This document shows, one piece after another, positions 29,206 to 39,496 of a stretch of 64,000 nucleotides of DNA (positions are counted from its first letter, which is position 1; each line of letters begins with the position of its first letter). The notes beneath the pieces were generated by a model. The model searched no databases and was not told the origin of the DNA. It saw only the letters and a list, made by a program, of their open reading frames with translations. The position numbers and the translations under genes were made by a program. The DNA is from Luteibacter sp. (GTDB taxonomy: Bacteria; Pseudomonadota; Gammaproteobacteria; Xanthomonadales; Rhodanobacteraceae): assembly GCF_009912395.1 (NCBI RefSeq), contig NZ_WNDO01000017.1:60483-124482 (forward strand), in the 5' to 3' direction.

Positions 29206-29975
29206 GCGGCCTGCATATCGAGCGACGCGGCCACGGCACCACGCCACTGGTGATGATCCATGGCTGGGCGATGCACGGCGGCATCCTTGGGCCGCTTTGC
29301 GACGTGCTCGACGGCCGCTTCGACATGCACGTGGTGGACCTGCCGGGACACGGCTATTCGCGCGACTCGGCCATTCCGCTCGAACCGCTTGCCTGCGCCA
29401 AGGCCATCGCCGAGGCGACACCACCGGCCATCTGGTTGGGCTGGTCGCTGGGCGGCCTGGTTGCGCTGACCGCCGCGCTCGACCTCCCCACGCAGGTCAC
29501 CGCCGTGGTGCCGGTGTGCTCCACGCCGTGTTTCGTCCGCACCGAAGACTGGCCGCAGGGCAACGACGCCGCGATGGTGCGCAAGCTCGCCGCCGACCTG
29601 GAAGCGGACTACAAGACGACCGTGGACCGCTTCATCGCCCTGGAGGCGATGGGCAGCGAGGATCCGCGCGCCGAGACACGCCGCCTGATGACCGAAGCGT
29701 ACTCGCGTGGCGAGCCGGACCCGCGCGTGCTCATGGAAGGCATCCGCCTGCTCGAAAGCGCCGACCTCCGCCCCCGCCTGCCCGAACTGCGCCAGCCCAA
29801 CCTCTGGATCGCCGGACGCCGCGATCGCATCGTGCATCCGGATGCGATGCGCTGGTCGGCCGAGGCGGCGCACGGCCGCTTCGAGGAAATCGCCCACGCC
29901 GGGCACGCCCCCTTTATCGGACACGCCGCCGCCCTGGCGGAGGTCCTGAACCGATTCGCCGAAGGCAACGCATGA
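29202..29975 (+). CDS. bioH: Pimeloyl-[ACP] methyl ester esterase
   Basis: Alpha/beta-hydrolase (257 residues) that removes the methyl ester from pimeloyl-ACP methyl ester. The nucleophile is S82 in GWSLGGL, with D208 (GRRDRIVHP) and H235 (HAGHAPF) completing the triad, essentially the positions found in E. coli BioH. It overlaps trhO and bioC by 4 bases each. Confidence 0.95.
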   Translation: MSGLHIERRGHGTTPLVMIHGWAMHGGILGPLCDVLDGRFDMHVVDLPGHGYSRDSAIPLEPLACAKAIAEATPPAIWLGWSLGGLVALTAALDLPTQVTAVVPVCSTPCFVRTEDWPQGNDAAMVRKLAADLEADYKTTVDRFIALEAMGSEDPRAETRRLMTEAYSRGEPDPRVLMEGIRLLESADLRPRLPELRQPNLWIAGRRDRIVHPDAMRWSAEAAHGRFEEIAHAGHAPFIGHAAALAEVLNRFAEGNA

Positions 29976-30862
29976 GCGACTTCCATTTCGACCGCCGCCA
30001 GGTCCGCCGTAACTTCGGTCGTGCCGCTGGCACCTATGAAAAGCACGACGCACTCCAGCGCGAGGTGCAATCCACGCTGATCGAGCGCCTCGAGATCCAC
30101 AAGGAAGTACCCGAGGTGGTGCTGGATGTCGGCGCCGGCACGGGTCGTGGCAGCGCCGCGTTGAAGAAGCGCTATCCGAAAGCCCAGGTGATCGCCGTCG
30201 ATCTCGCGCTGCCCATGCTTCGGCAGGCGCGCCAGAACGCGAGCTGGCTGAAACCGTTCGGCCGCGTCGCCGCCGACGCGTACACGCTGCCCGTGCATGA
30301 CCACAGCGTGGACATCCTGTTTTCCAACCTCTGTTTCCAGTGGTGCGAGGACCTGCCGCGACTGTTCGCCGAATGCGCGCGCGTGCTGAAGCCGGGTGGC
30401 CTGCTTACGTTCTCCACCTTCGGTCCCGATACGCTGAAGGAACTGCGCGCGGCCTGGGCCGAAGCGGACCAGCACGCGCACGTGGCCCGTTTCCTCGACA
30501 TGCACGACGTCGGCGACGCCATGCTCGCCCAGGGCCTGCGTGATCCGGTGCTGTTCGCCGAGCGCTACACGCTCACGTATCCGACGCCGCGCGCACTGCT
30601 CGACGAACTCAAGGGGCTGGGCGCCAACAACGCCGACTCCGACCGCAATCGCGGACTCACCGGAAAGACGCATTACCGCCGCATGCTCGACGCCTACGAG
30701 GCGATGCGCACCGAAGGCACCATCCCCTCGACGTGGGAAGTGGTGACGGCACACGCCTGGGGTCCGCCCGCCGGGCAGTCGCGCCGCGAAGGCGAAGGCG
30801 AGATCGCCAGCTTCCCGATCGAAAACCTGCGCGGCTCGCGACGGAAAACACCGTTCACCTGA
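29972..30862 (+). CDS. bioC: Malonyl-[ACP] O-methyltransferase
   Basis: SAM-dependent methyltransferase (296 residues) that masks the malonyl carboxylate so that fatty-acid enzymes can build pimelate. FDRRQVRRNFGRAAGTYEKHDALQREV is the typical BioC N-terminus. The SAM motif I is VLDVGAGTGRGSAAL, and ILFSNLCFQWCEDLP is the conserved mid segment. Last gene of the operon; bioA and bioD are not in the window. Confidence 0.95.
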   Translation: MSDFHFDRRQVRRNFGRAAGTYEKHDALQREVQSTLIERLEIHKEVPEVVLDVGAGTGRGSAALKKRYPKAQVIAVDLALPMLRQARQNASWLKPFGRVAADAYTLPVHDHSVDILFSNLCFQWCEDLPRLFAECARVLKPGGLLTFSTFGPDTLKELRAAWAEADQHAHVARFLDMHDVGDAMLAQGLRDPVLFAERYTLTYPTPRALLDELKGLGANNADSDRNRGLTGKTHYRRMLDAYEAMRTEGTIPSTWEVVTAHAWGPPAGQSRREGEGEIASFPIENLRGSRRKTPFT

Positions 30863-30866
30863 CGCC

Positions 30867-31421
30867 TCAGGTGCAGCCGTAACGAAAACACTCGCGCTCG
30901 TGATCATGGACGAGCCCTGCTGACTGCATCAGGGCATAGCAGATCGCCGTACCCGCGAACTGGAAGCCTCGCTGGCGCAGCGCGTCGCTCATGCGATCCG
31001 AGCGTGACGTGCGCAGGGGCAGCTCCTGGCCGCGGCGAAAGGCGTTCATCACCGGCTCGCCATCGACGAAGGACCACAGGTAGCCCGCGAGCGACCCCTC
31101 GCTTTCGATGAGCCGGATCGCCGCGCGGGCGTTGTGCCTCACCGAAGCGACCTTGAGTCGATGGCGAATGATGCTCCGATCGCGGAGGATCTCCGACATC
31201 TGAAGGTCGGTCAGTGCGGCAATGGCTTCGAGGTCGTAGTCGAAGAACACGCCCCGATAGCCTTCGCGCTTGGCGAGCACCGTGCGCCACGCCAACCCGG
31301 CTTGTGCGCCACGCAGGATAAGAAGCTCGAAAAGGCGGCGGTCGTCCCGCGTGACGACGCCCCATTCGGTATCGTGGTAGACGCGCTCGGCGTCGCTAAG
31401 ATCGGCCCAGGTACAACGCAT
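30867..31421 (-). CDS. tag: 3-methyladenine DNA glycosylase I
   Basis: 184-residue helix-hairpin-helix glycosylase that excises 3-methyladenine. The start MRCTWADLSDAERVYHDTEWG carries the N-terminal Cys and His of the family zinc site, and HDHERECFRYGC carries the C-terminal ligands. The base-pocket region FELLILRGAQAGLAWRTVL is intact. ATG 31421 gives the canonical N-terminus. It converges on bioC with a 4-base gap. Confidence 0.95.
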   Translation of the reverse strand: MRCTWADLSDAERVYHDTEWGVVTRDDRRLFELLILRGAQAGLAWRTVLAKREGYRGVFFDYDLEAIAALTDLQMSEILRDRSIIRHRLKVASVRHNARAAIRLIESEGSLAGYLWSFVDGEPVMNAFRRGQELPLRTSRSDRMSDALRQRGFQFAGTAICYALMQSAGLVHDHERECFRYGCT

Positions 31422-31514
31422 CGTTTCTCTCCCCACCGTTTTCCCACTGCGAGGGCGAGAATATCGACGCGTTTTGCCTCAAGATGTCCGCTTTCAACGG
31501 CGCCGGACGTGCGT

Positions 31515-32408
31515 ATGAACGAGTCGAAAGCATCGCAGGGCGCTGTCGTCGCATTGGGCGCCACCGTCATCATCTGGGCCAGCAGCTGGATCGTGATGAA
31601 ACAGGTGCTGGCCTATGCGGGGCCGTTCGACTTTTCCGCCCTGCGCTACAGCCTGGGCTGCATCGTGCTGTTCATCGTGCTGGTCGCGCTACGCCGACCG
31701 CTCGCGCCACCGCCCTTGCTGACCACCGCGCTCATCGGTGTCTCGCAGACCGCTGCCTTCCAGGGGCTCGCGCAACTGGCGCTCACCAGCGGCGGCGCGG
31801 GGCATGTCGTCTTGCTGGCTTATGCGATGCCGTTCTGGGCGGTGCTGCTTGCCTGGGCCTTGCTTCGCGAGAAGCCCTCGCGTCGGCATTGGACCGGGAT
31901 GGCGCTCGCCGCCGTGGGGCTCGTCGCCGTGATCGCTCCCTGGCAAGGCCTGGGTAATGCTGCAAGCAGTGGTTACGCGTTGCTCGGCGGCGTCTTCTGG
32001 GCGCTGGGCACCGTGCTGAGCAAACGGATGTTCCAGCGCCACCATCCCGATCCGCTGGCCTTCACGGCCTGGCAGATGCTCTTCGGGGCGCTTGCGCTGA
32101 TCGTGGCGGCCTTGTGCCTGCCACAGCGGACGATCGACTGGACGCCCGCCTTCATCGGCGGCCTGGCTTATTCGGTGATCCTCGCCACCTGCCTGGCCTG
32201 GACGCTGTGGCTGCTGGTGGTGCGTCGCCTGCCCACGGCCGTGGCGGCACTCTCGTCGCTGGCAGTACCGGTCATCAGTTTCCTGATGGCCTGGGTGTTC
32301 CTCGGCGAACGACCGACGCCCAACGAATGGTTCGGCATGGTGTTCATCGTCGCCGGTCTCGTCGCCGTCAGCGGTATCGGCGGCGCGCGTCGATCGCGCG
32401 CCGCCTGA
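31515..32408 (+). CDS. EamA/DMT-superfamily transporter
   Basis: 297 residues with about ten hydrophobic helices arranged as two EamA repeats. The first begins ALGATVIIWASSWIVMKQVL and the second YALLGGVFWALGTVLSKRMF. Members export metabolites such as amino acids. The substrate cannot be inferred from the sequence or from neighbours tag and the epimerase gene. Confidence 0.88.
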   Translation: MNESKASQGAVVALGATVIIWASSWIVMKQVLAYAGPFDFSALRYSLGCIVLFIVLVALRRPLAPPPLLTTALIGVSQTAAFQGLAQLALTSGGAGHVVLLAYAMPFWAVLLAWALLREKPSRRHWTGMALAAVGLVAVIAPWQGLGNAASSGYALLGGVFWALGTVLSKRMFQRHHPDPLAFTAWQMLFGALALIVAALCLPQRTIDWTPAFIGGLAYSVILATCLAWTLWLLVVRRLPTAVAALSSLAVPVISFLMAWVFLGERPTPNEWFGMVFIVAGLVAVSGIGGARRSRAA

Positions 32409-32411
32409 TCC

Positions 32412-33404
32412 TTAGCCCAGGAACTCCACGCCGCAGACGAAGCGACGTTCCTTGCCAGGTTCGAGCCTCAGCTGCGTCGCGCAATCCTCGCGGTTGAAGG
32501 CATCCGGGATGCATTCCATCGGTTCCAGTGCCACCGACTTGCGCGCATCGCGTTCCGCGGTGTCGGAGGTAAAGGCGAGCATGACGCCGGACTTCTGCCA
32601 CAGGGCGATGGCCGTACCGGTCTGCGGATCGCGCAGATGGGTACGCGCCTTGCCGTCCGCATCGCGCTGGAGATCCGCATAGGTATTGTTCAACGCGGTC
32701 TCGCCGATGAGGCGTGGCTTGCGGAAATCGAGGGACTTCTCCGCGTTGTCGAGCGATACCCACGCGGCGCTGCCGGGCACCGGAATGAAGTCGGGATCGG
32801 TAGCGATCACCTGTTTCGCGGGCACCTGCAGCTCCCAACCTTCGATGGGGTTGTCCGACAGGCGGAAATACGGATGCCAGCCGAAGAAGGTCGGCGCGGC
32901 GTGCTCGCCGACATTGCGCGTGAGCGTGTCGAGGGTGAGCCCCTTGTCGTCGAGGGTGAAGGTGACGCTGAAATCCAGCGCGAAGGGATAGCCCGGATGG
33001 ACTCCGGGACGAATCGCCTGCGTCGCGAAAGTCACCGAGACGGCGTGATCGTCGGCACGCTCGTCCGCCACGTCGAACAACTGGCCACGCAGGAAACCGT
33101 GGCGACTCGCGCGATCCTTGCCGACTACGCCGGGCTGGAGATCGTAGGATGTTCCGTCGAACGTGAAACGGGAGTCGTTCACGCGATTGGCGAACGGCGT
33201 CATGATGGCGAAGCGCGAGCCTTTGTGCGGAACCAGCTCGGCTTCGTTGCGAAAGCCGTCGGCGATGTCGCGACCGCCCGAACGGATGGACAGGACGGTG
33301 GCGCCCCAGCGGGCGATGCGCACCTCGCGACCCTCGCGGGTGTCGGCCAATACCACCAGTTCCTGGGCGCCCAGGGTGGAGCGCGTCACGGTGAAACGGG
33401 ACAT
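32412..33404 (-). CDS. Aldose 1-epimerase family protein
   Basis: 330-residue galactose-mutarotase-like beta-sandwich. It contains NRVNDSRFTFDG, RHGFLRGQLF (probable catalytic His region), FGWHPYFRL and a C-terminal ALEPMECIPDAFN with the likely catalytic glutamate. It interconverts alpha and beta anomers of a sugar; the exact sugar is uncertain. It is divergent from pepN, with 71 bases between the starts. Confidence 0.88.
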   Translation of the reverse strand: MSRFTVTRSTLGAQELVVLADTREGREVRIARWGATVLSIRSGGRDIADGFRNEAELVPHKGSRFAIMTPFANRVNDSRFTFDGTSYDLQPGVVGKDRASRHGFLRGQLFDVADERADDHAVSVTFATQAIRPGVHPGYPFALDFSVTFTLDDKGLTLDTLTRNVGEHAAPTFFGWHPYFRLSDNPIEGWELQVPAKQVIATDPDFIPVPGSAAWVSLDNAEKSLDFRKPRLIGETALNNTYADLQRDADGKARTHLRDPQTGTAIALWQKSGVMLAFTSDTAERDARKSVALEPMECIPDAFNREDCATQLRLEPGKERRFVCGVEFLG

Positions 33405-33475
33405 GGATGCCTTCCTTTTGACGAATCTGGCCGCATGTTAGCCTCCTGCCACCTTCCAAGTGTTGCCCTCACGTC

Positions 33476-36130
33476 ATGAGCGACCGTTCCGAAACGCCGA
33501 CCACGCCCATCCTCCTCGCCGACTACCGTCCGCCCGCCTGGACGGTGGAACACGTGGAACTGTCCTTCGACCTGGGCATCGACCATAGCGAGGTGGAAGC
33601 GACGCTGACTCTCGGCAGGCACGCAAGCGAACCGCTGCGACTGCATGGCGAAGGGTTGCAGTTGCTGGAACTGGCGCTCGACGGACGCAGGCTTGCCGAA
33701 GGCGAATACCAGCAGGCGGACGGCATGCTCGAGGTCGATGTCCCTGCCGGCACGACGCATTGCGTCCTGAGCACGCGCGTCGCCTTGCGGCCCGCGGAGA
33801 ACACGGCGTTCGAAGGACTCTATCTGTCGGGCAGCCGCGAAAATGGCTTCCTGCTCACGCAGTGCGAAGCCGAGGGCTTCCGCCACATCACCTTCTTCCC
33901 CGATCGCCCCGACGTGCTGTCGAAGTACACGGTGACCCTGCGCGCCGATAAGGCACGCTTCCCCGTACTACTCGCCGGCGGCAACCCGGACGGCGAAGGC
34001 GACCTGCCCGACGGTCGCCACTGGGCCCGTTTCGTCGACCCGCATCCGAAGCCGAGCTACCTGTTCGCGCTGGTCGCCGGTCGCCTGGAACGGATCAGCC
34101 AGGACTACACCACGGCCGATGGCCGCAAGGTCGCGCTGCATATCTGGGCCGAGGCGGATGCCATCGGTCGCTGCGACTACGCGATGGATTCGCTGGTGCG
34201 ATCCATGCGCTGGGACGAGCAAACCTACGGTCGCAACTACGACCTGGACGTGTTCCATGTCGTGGCCACCCATGACTTCAACATGAGCGCGATGGAGAAC
34301 AAGGGCCTCAACATCTTCAACGCGAAGTACCTGCTGGCCGATACGGATTCCAGCACCGACGACGAGTATCGTCACGTGGAAGCGGTTGTGGCCCACGAGT
34401 ACTTCCACAACTGGAGCGGCAACCGCGTCACCTGCCGCGACTGGTTCCAGCTGAGCCTGAAGGAAGGCCTCACGGTGTTCCGCGAGCAGAGCTTCTCGGC
34501 CGACATGAACTCCGCGCCGCTCAAGCGCATCGAGGATGTCGCGCTGCTGCGTCGCGCGCAGTTCCCGGAAGATGCAGGCCCCTTGTCGCATCCGGTGCGC
34601 CCGTCGCAGTACAGCGAGATCAACAACTTCTATACCGCCACGGTGTACGAGAAGGGTTCGGAACTGGTCCGCATGCTCGCCGGCCGCCTCGGCCTCGACG
34701 GCTTCCGCCAGGGCATGGACCTCTACTTCGATCGCCATGACGGGCAGGCCGTGACGATCGAGGACTTCCTGAAGGCCCTGGGCGACGCCAACGGCATCGA
34801 CCTCATGCCCTACCTCGCCTGGTACGCGCAGGCCGGCACGCCGCGCCTCAGCGCCGAAGGGCGGCACGACGCCGCCAGCCGACGCTACCGCCTTACCCTG
34901 CGTCAGCGCACCCCGGCCAGCACGGGCCAGCCGGCCAAGCATGCCGTGCCGATCCCGGTACGCCTCTCGCTGTTCGACGCCGCCGGCCACGCGTTGCCGC
35001 TGCGCCTCGAAGGCGAATCGGTGGCGAGCGCCAGCGAGCGCACCGTGGTGCTGGATGGCACCGAGCATGCGTTCGTCTTCGAGGATATCGACCAGCCGCC
35101 GGTGCCATCGTTGCTGCGCGGCTTCTCCGCCCCCGTGGTGCTCGAATACGACTATGCCCCGGAAGAGCTGGCCGTGCTGCTTCGCCACGACCCCGATGGG
35201 TTCAATCGCTGGGAAGCCGGGCAGCAACTGGCTGGGCTGGCCTTTGACAACTGCCGCGACAGCCACCCCCATGGCCCGGCCATCGAGGCCTGGACGCGTG
35301 CGCTCGCCGACCTGTTCGCCGATGCGTCCATCGACGACGCCCTGTTGGCCGAACTGCTGACCCCGCCAGGCGAGATCGAACTGGTCGAGCGCCAGCTCGA
35401 GCGCGATCCGGAACACATCCGCACCGCGCGCCAGCACATGCTGAAGGCGCTGGCCGAGCGCATCGGCGTCGACGCGCTGCGCCGTCGCTACGACGATCTC
35501 GCCGGGCATACCAATGACGAGCTGGACGCACATAGCCAGGCCCGACGCCAGCTCAAGCGCCGCGTTCTGGACCTGCTGGCCCTCGTTGCCGCCGAAGACG
35601 CCCGCAGGCTCGCCCTCGCCCAGTACGAAGGCGCGCCCGGCATGACCGATCGCCTCGCCGCCCTGTCGACCCTGGCCGTCTCCGACGCGCATGCCGCCGA
35701 GGCCTCCATCGCCCATTTCCGCCAGCGCTACGAGGGCAACGCCCTGGCGCTGGACAAGTGGTTCGCGATGCAGGCCCAGCTTCCCGGCGACGATGCTTTC
35801 GCCCGGGTAGTCGCCCTGGAGAACGATCCGGCGTTCACGCTCAAGAACCCGAACCGGGTGCAGTCCTTGATCGGCAGCTTCGCGCGGGCCAACCCGACGG
35901 GCTTCCATCGCGCCGATGGCGCGGCGTACCGCTGGCTGGCGGATCGCCTGCTGGCCCTGGACGCCCTGAACCCCCAGGTGGCCGCCCGTGTCGCCACGGC
36001 ATTCAACGGCTGGAAGCGCCTGGAGCCCATCCGCCGGGAGGCCGCGCACGCGGTCATCGCCGAGCTGTCGGCTCGCAAGGACATGTCGAGAGACCTCACC
36101 GATATCCTCGGTCGCGTGGCGCTGGGCTGA
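33476..36130 (+). CDS. pepN: Aminopeptidase N (M1 family)
   Basis: 884-residue zinc aminopeptidase of the gammaproteobacterial PepN type. The zinc motif is HEYFHNW (H307, E308, H311) with the distal glutamate in LKEGLTVFREQ (about E330). The exopeptidase motif that normally reads GAMEN is SAMEN here (residues 271-275). The length and DUF3458-type C-terminal domains agree with E. coli PepN. It degrades cytoplasmic peptides from their N-termini. Confidence 0.96.
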   Translation: MSDRSETPTTPILLADYRPPAWTVEHVELSFDLGIDHSEVEATLTLGRHASEPLRLHGEGLQLLELALDGRRLAEGEYQQADGMLEVDVPAGTTHCVLSTRVALRPAENTAFEGLYLSGSRENGFLLTQCEAEGFRHITFFPDRPDVLSKYTVTLRADKARFPVLLAGGNPDGEGDLPDGRHWARFVDPHPKPSYLFALVAGRLERISQDYTTADGRKVALHIWAEADAIGRCDYAMDSLVRSMRWDEQTYGRNYDLDVFHVVATHDFNMSAMENKGLNIFNAKYLLADTDSSTDDEYRHVEAVVAHEYFHNWSGNRVTCRDWFQLSLKEGLTVFREQSFSADMNSAPLKRIEDVALLRRAQFPEDAGPLSHPVRPSQYSEINNFYTATVYEKGSELVRMLAGRLGLDGFRQGMDLYFDRHDGQAVTIEDFLKALGDANGIDLMPYLAWYAQAGTPRLSAEGRHDAASRRYRLTLRQRTPASTGQPAKHAVPIPVRLSLFDAAGHALPLRLEGESVASASERTVVLDGTEHAFVFEDIDQPPVPSLLRGFSAPVVLEYDYAPEELAVLLRHDPDGFNRWEAGQQLAGLAFDNCRDSHPHGPAIEAWTRALADLFADASIDDALLAELLTPPGEIELVERQLERDPEHIRTARQHMLKALAERIGVDALRRRYDDLAGHTNDELDAHSQARRQLKRRVLDLLALVAAEDARRLALAQYEGAPGMTDRLAALSTLAVSDAHAAEASIAHFRQRYEGNALALDKWFAMQAQLPGDDAFARVVALENDPAFTLKNPNRVQSLIGSFARANPTGFHRADGAAYRWLADRLLALDALNPQVAARVATAFNGWKRLEPIRREAAHAVIAELSARKDMSRDLTDILGRVALG

Positions 36131-36668
36131 CCCTGCCGAATCGGTGCAGCATGGCCATGGAAGGCGATGCGGAATTCCGTGATACCGATCACATCACGAA
36201 GGTGAAGGCCATCAAGGAAGTGACGCTGAGCGTCAGGAATTGCCGAAACCGAGCACCTTGTTGACGGAAAAGTCACACATGGTTCATTCGATCAGTGTAC
36301 TGTTGGCCCAACGAAAAGAGCCGCGCTCAAGGGCGCGGCTACTCGTGCCAGTCACTCGGTTTCTGGCGCCCGGCAGCACGGTCATCCTGGATTCCCCCTG
36401 TTCCTGAGACCGCCGGGCGCCAGATCTCATTCTTCGAACCGAATGGGGCGTCCCTGCCCTCATCCCGCTTCCTTCCCCCGGCACGCGATCGAACCCCTGT
36501 CGTCCGATCTCGGCGCGCGTATATCGCGCAGCGTCTGCCCGAGTGAAGTGCGGAGATTCTGAAGCATGAGTCGTGCCATCGCCCTCACGACGCCTTCACG
36601 GTCCGCGCCTGCGGACGGGGCGTGGCACGCGTAAACTAGTCCACCGGCCCTACGCCCGAATCCTTCCC
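36131..36668. other. 538-bp gene-poor interval between pepN and mnmG
   Basis: It holds the candidate minus-strand RNA annotated separately and, on its right, the presumed mnmG promoter, which I cannot pinpoint. A 37-codon plus-strand frame at 36151-36264 has no convincing ribosome-binding site and is not annotated as a gene. Confidence 0.5.
36311..36430 (-). ncRNA. Candidate structured RNA with terminator, unidentified
   Basis: On the minus strand a 12-bp inverted repeat (36363-36374 with 36412-36423) encloses a 37-base loop with three GGA motifs. It is followed by the terminator-like hairpin AGCCGCGC/GCGCGGCT (36319-36340) and CTTTTC. A small frame starting at the ATG inside the loop has a GGGGGA ahead of it, but it runs through the terminator. 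The structure suggests a small RNA or leader remnant; it matches no RNA family I know. Confidence 0.35.
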
Positions 36669-38543
36669 ATGCTGCATCAAGAAACCTACGACGTGATCGT
36701 GGTCGGTGGCGGTCACGCCGGCACCGAGGCCGCGCTGGCCTCCGCGCGCGCCGGCGCACGCACCCTGCTGCTCAGCCACAACATCGAGACCATCGGTCAG
36801 ATGAGCTGCAATCCCGCCATTGGCGGGATCGGCAAGGGGCACCTGGTGAAGGAAATCGACGCCCTCGGCGGCGCCATGGGGCGTGCCGCCGACCGTGCCG
36901 GCATCCAGTGGCGCACGCTCAACGCCTCGAAGGGCCCCGCCGTGCGCGCCACGCGCTGCCAGGCCGATCGCGCCCTGTACAAGGCCGCCATCCGGTCCCT
37001 GGTCGAAACCCAGCCCAACCTGTGGTTGTTCCAGCAGGCGGTGGACGACCTCATCCTCACCGGCGACCGAGTCACCGGCGTGCGCACGCAGATGGGCCTG
37101 GATTTCCATGCCGGTGCCGTGGTGCTCACGGCCGGCACCTTCCTGGCCGGGAAGATCCACATCGGTCCCGCCCAGTACGCGGGCGGCCGCGCCGGCGATC
37201 CGCCGGCCTCCACGTTGGCCGCGCGACTGCGCGAGCTACCGGTGGCGGCCGATCGTCTGAAGACCGGCACGCCGCCGCGCATCGACAGCCGCAGCATCGA
37301 TTTCTCGAAGCTCGAGGAACAGCCCGGCGACGATCCGATGCCGCACTTCTCCTTCATGGGCTCGGCGGCCGACCATCCGCGCCAGGTAAGCTGCTGGATC
37401 ACGCACACCAGCGAAGCGACGCACGAGCTGATCCGTGGATCGCTCGACCGCTCGCCGCTGTACAGCGGGCAGATCGAAGGCGTCGGCCCGCGCTACTGCC
37501 CCTCCATCGAAGACAAAGTGGTCCGCTTCGCCGAGAAGACCTCGCACCAGATCTTCGTGGAGCCCGAAGGCCTCGATACCTTCGAGATCTACCCCAACGG
37601 CATCTCCACCTCACTGCCGTTCGATGTCCAGTACGCGCTGGTGCGCTCCATCGCCGGATTCGAGAACGCCCACATCACCCGCCCCGGCTACGCGATCGAG
37701 TACGACTACTTCGATCCGCGCGGCCTGCATCCGTGGCTGGAAACGAAGAACATCCCGGGCCTGTATTTCGCAGGGCAGATCAACGGCACCACCGGCTACG
37801 AGGAAGCGGGCGCGCAAGGCCTCATCGCCGGCATGAACGCCGCGCTGGCCGTACGTGGCGAAGCGCCGTGGTATCCGCGACGCGACGAAGCCTACATCGG
37901 CGTGCTGATCGACGACCTCACCACCAATGGCACGATCGAGCCCTACCGCATGTTCACCTCGCGCGCGGAATACCGCCTGCACCTGCGCGAGGACAACGCC
38001 GACCTGCGCCTGACGGCCCAAGGCCACGCGCGCGGTGTCGTGCCCGACGACCGCTTCCATCGCCTGGAGGCCAAGCGCGAAGCGACCGAACGCGAGACCG
38101 CACGCCTGCGTGGCATCTGGGCGGCTCCCACGAACACGCTTGGCGCCGCCGTGGAGCGTTCGCTAGGCATCGCCGTCAGTCGCGAGACGCACGCGCTCGA
38201 CCTGCTGCGCCGCCCCGAACTGGACTACGCCACACTCACCGCCGTGCCCGAGCTGGGGCCTGCCGTGGAAGACGCTGAAGTGGCCCTTCAGGTCGAGGTG
38301 CAGGCGAAGTACTCCGGCTACCTGGAGCGCCAGCGCGACGAGATCGAGCGCCAGCGTCGCCATGAATCGACGGATATTCCCGAAAGCTTCGACTACGACC
38401 GCGTGCGCGGCCTCTCGGCCGAAGTGCTGCTCAAGCTCAAGCAGGCCCGCCCCGCGACCATCGGCCAGGCCTCCCGCATCAGCGGCGTGACCCCGGCTGC
38501 GATTTCGCTGCTGCTGGTGCACCTGAAACGCCGCGCTGCCTGA
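36669..38543 (+). CDS. mnmG: tRNA uridine-5-carboxymethylaminomethyl modification enzyme MnmG
   Basis: FAD-binding protein (624 residues) that with MnmE makes cmnm5U34 in tRNAs. The N-terminal dinucleotide motif [22 protein letters not shown], the family motif [23 protein letters not shown], and [22 protein letters not shown] are intact. The C-terminal helical domain ends with [31 protein letters not shown] 36669 gives the canonical start. MnmE is not encoded in this window. Confidence 0.97.
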   Translation: MLHQETYDVIVVGGGHAGTEAALASARAGARTLLLSHNIETIGQMSCNPAIGGIGKGHLVKEIDALGGAMGRAADRAGIQWRTLNASKGPAVRATRCQADRALYKAAIRSLVETQPNLWLFQQAVDDLILTGDRVTGVRTQMGLDFHAGAVVLTAGTFLAGKIHIGPAQYAGGRAGDPPASTLAARLRELPVAADRLKTGTPPRIDSRSIDFSKLEEQPGDDPMPHFSFMGSAADHPRQVSCWITHTSEATHELIRGSLDRSPLYSGQIEGVGPRYCPSIEDKVVRFAEKTSHQIFVEPEGLDTFEIYPNGISTSLPFDVQYALVRSIAGFENAHITRPGYAIEYDYFDPRGLHPWLETKNIPGLYFAGQINGTTGYEEAGAQGLIAGMNAALAVRGEAPWYPRRDEAYIGVLIDDLTTNGTIEPYRMFTSRAEYRLHLREDNADLRLTAQGHARGVVPDDRFHRLEAKREATERETARLRGIWAAPTNTLGAAVERSLGIAVSRETHALDLLRRPELDYATLTAVPELGPAVEDAEVALQVEVQAKYSGYLERQRDEIERQRRHESTDIPESFDYDRVRGLSAEVLLKLKQARPATIGQASRISGVTPAAISLLLVHLKRRAA

Positions 38544-38624
38544 GCGTGTGCCCCACAAACGCGGGCAACCACCACGACATCTGGCATCATCCCGGGCAGT
38601 CAGCAAGCTAACGGAAGGACAACC

Positions 38625-39395
38625 ATGCAAGTCTGGATCGGACGCAACGGTGAGCGCTTCGGCCCCTATACCGAGGATGACGTGCGCCAGTGGCTGCGCG
38701 ACGGCACCTGCCGTGCGGACGAACTGGGCTGGTACGAGGGCATGACCGACTGGCGACCGCTCGACGAGCTGTTTCCCGACGCGCGCCCCGAACCCGCGAC
38801 CAGCGCCACTCCACCACCCGTGCCGCCCTTCTTCGCAGCCGTCAACGAAGAAGTGCAACCCGAGTACGCGACGTTCTGGACGCGCGTGGGCGCCTGGATC
38901 ATCGACTACCTGATCCTCATGGTGCCGTTCACCGTCGTCAGCATCGTGATGGGCGTGGGCGGCATGGCGACCGAACTCCTGCGCAACGTCGAGAGCAACC
39001 AGACTGCGGCCATCGCCGCCTACGCTGAAGCCGTGCGCCCTGTCGGCTACATCTTCGCGGCGATCGGCTTCATCTACTACACCCTCTTCGAAAGCTCCAA
39101 GTGGCAGGCGACGCCCGGCAAGATGGCCGTCGGCATCCGTGTGACCGACACCGCGGGCAAGCGTGTGTCCATGGCGCGCGCCGCCGGCCGCAACGCCATC
39201 CGCCTGGTGAATGCGATGGGTGCCTTCGTGCCCTTCGTGTTCTACATCGTCACCGCCTTCACCCAGCGCAAGCAGGGCGTGCATGACCTGCTGGCCAGCA
39301 CCTACGTGTTGGTGGGCCGCGCCGACAAGCAGCCTGTCGCCGAACCGGCACCCCGCCAGGGCGGCACCGGCACCAGCGGTCGCTTCGACGCCTGA
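38625..39395 (+). CDS. GYF_2 and RDD domain membrane protein
   Basis: 256 residues. The first ~50 residues ([38 protein letters not shown]) are a GYF_2-type domain. Residues about 82-235 form an RDD membrane domain with three to four helices, containing [15 protein letters not shown] and [24 protein letters not shown], ending in [20 protein letters not shown] precedes the ATG. RDD proteins include ion transporters, but most have no assigned role. Confidence 0.85.
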   Translation: MQVWIGRNGERFGPYTEDDVRQWLRDGTCRADELGWYEGMTDWRPLDELFPDARPEPATSATPPPVPPFFAAVNEEVQPEYATFWTRVGAWIIDYLILMVPFTVVSIVMGVGGMATELLRNVESNQTAAIAAYAEAVRPVGYIFAAIGFIYYTLFESSKWQATPGKMAVGIRVTDTAGKRVSMARAAGRNAIRLVNAMGAFVPFVFYIVTAFTQRKQGVHDLLASTYVLVGRADKQPVAEPAPRQGGTGTSGRFDA

Positions 39396-39496
39396 TCGCC
39401 CCTCCCGGCCCGCCCAGGGCCGGGGTCTTGCCCGCGCTTGCTATCATCGGCGACCCGGCCCGACGCATGGCCGGCCGAGCAACGCACAGGAAAGAC

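Noticed and set aside
36151..36264. 37-codon plus-strand ORF after pepN
   Set aside because: No convincing ribosome-binding site or terminator and no recognisable features.
36428..36445. tRNA T-arm look-alike (CATTC stem, GGTTCGAA loop) on the minus strand
   Set aside because: The loop is 8 bases, and no acceptor, D or anticodon arms can be built around it.
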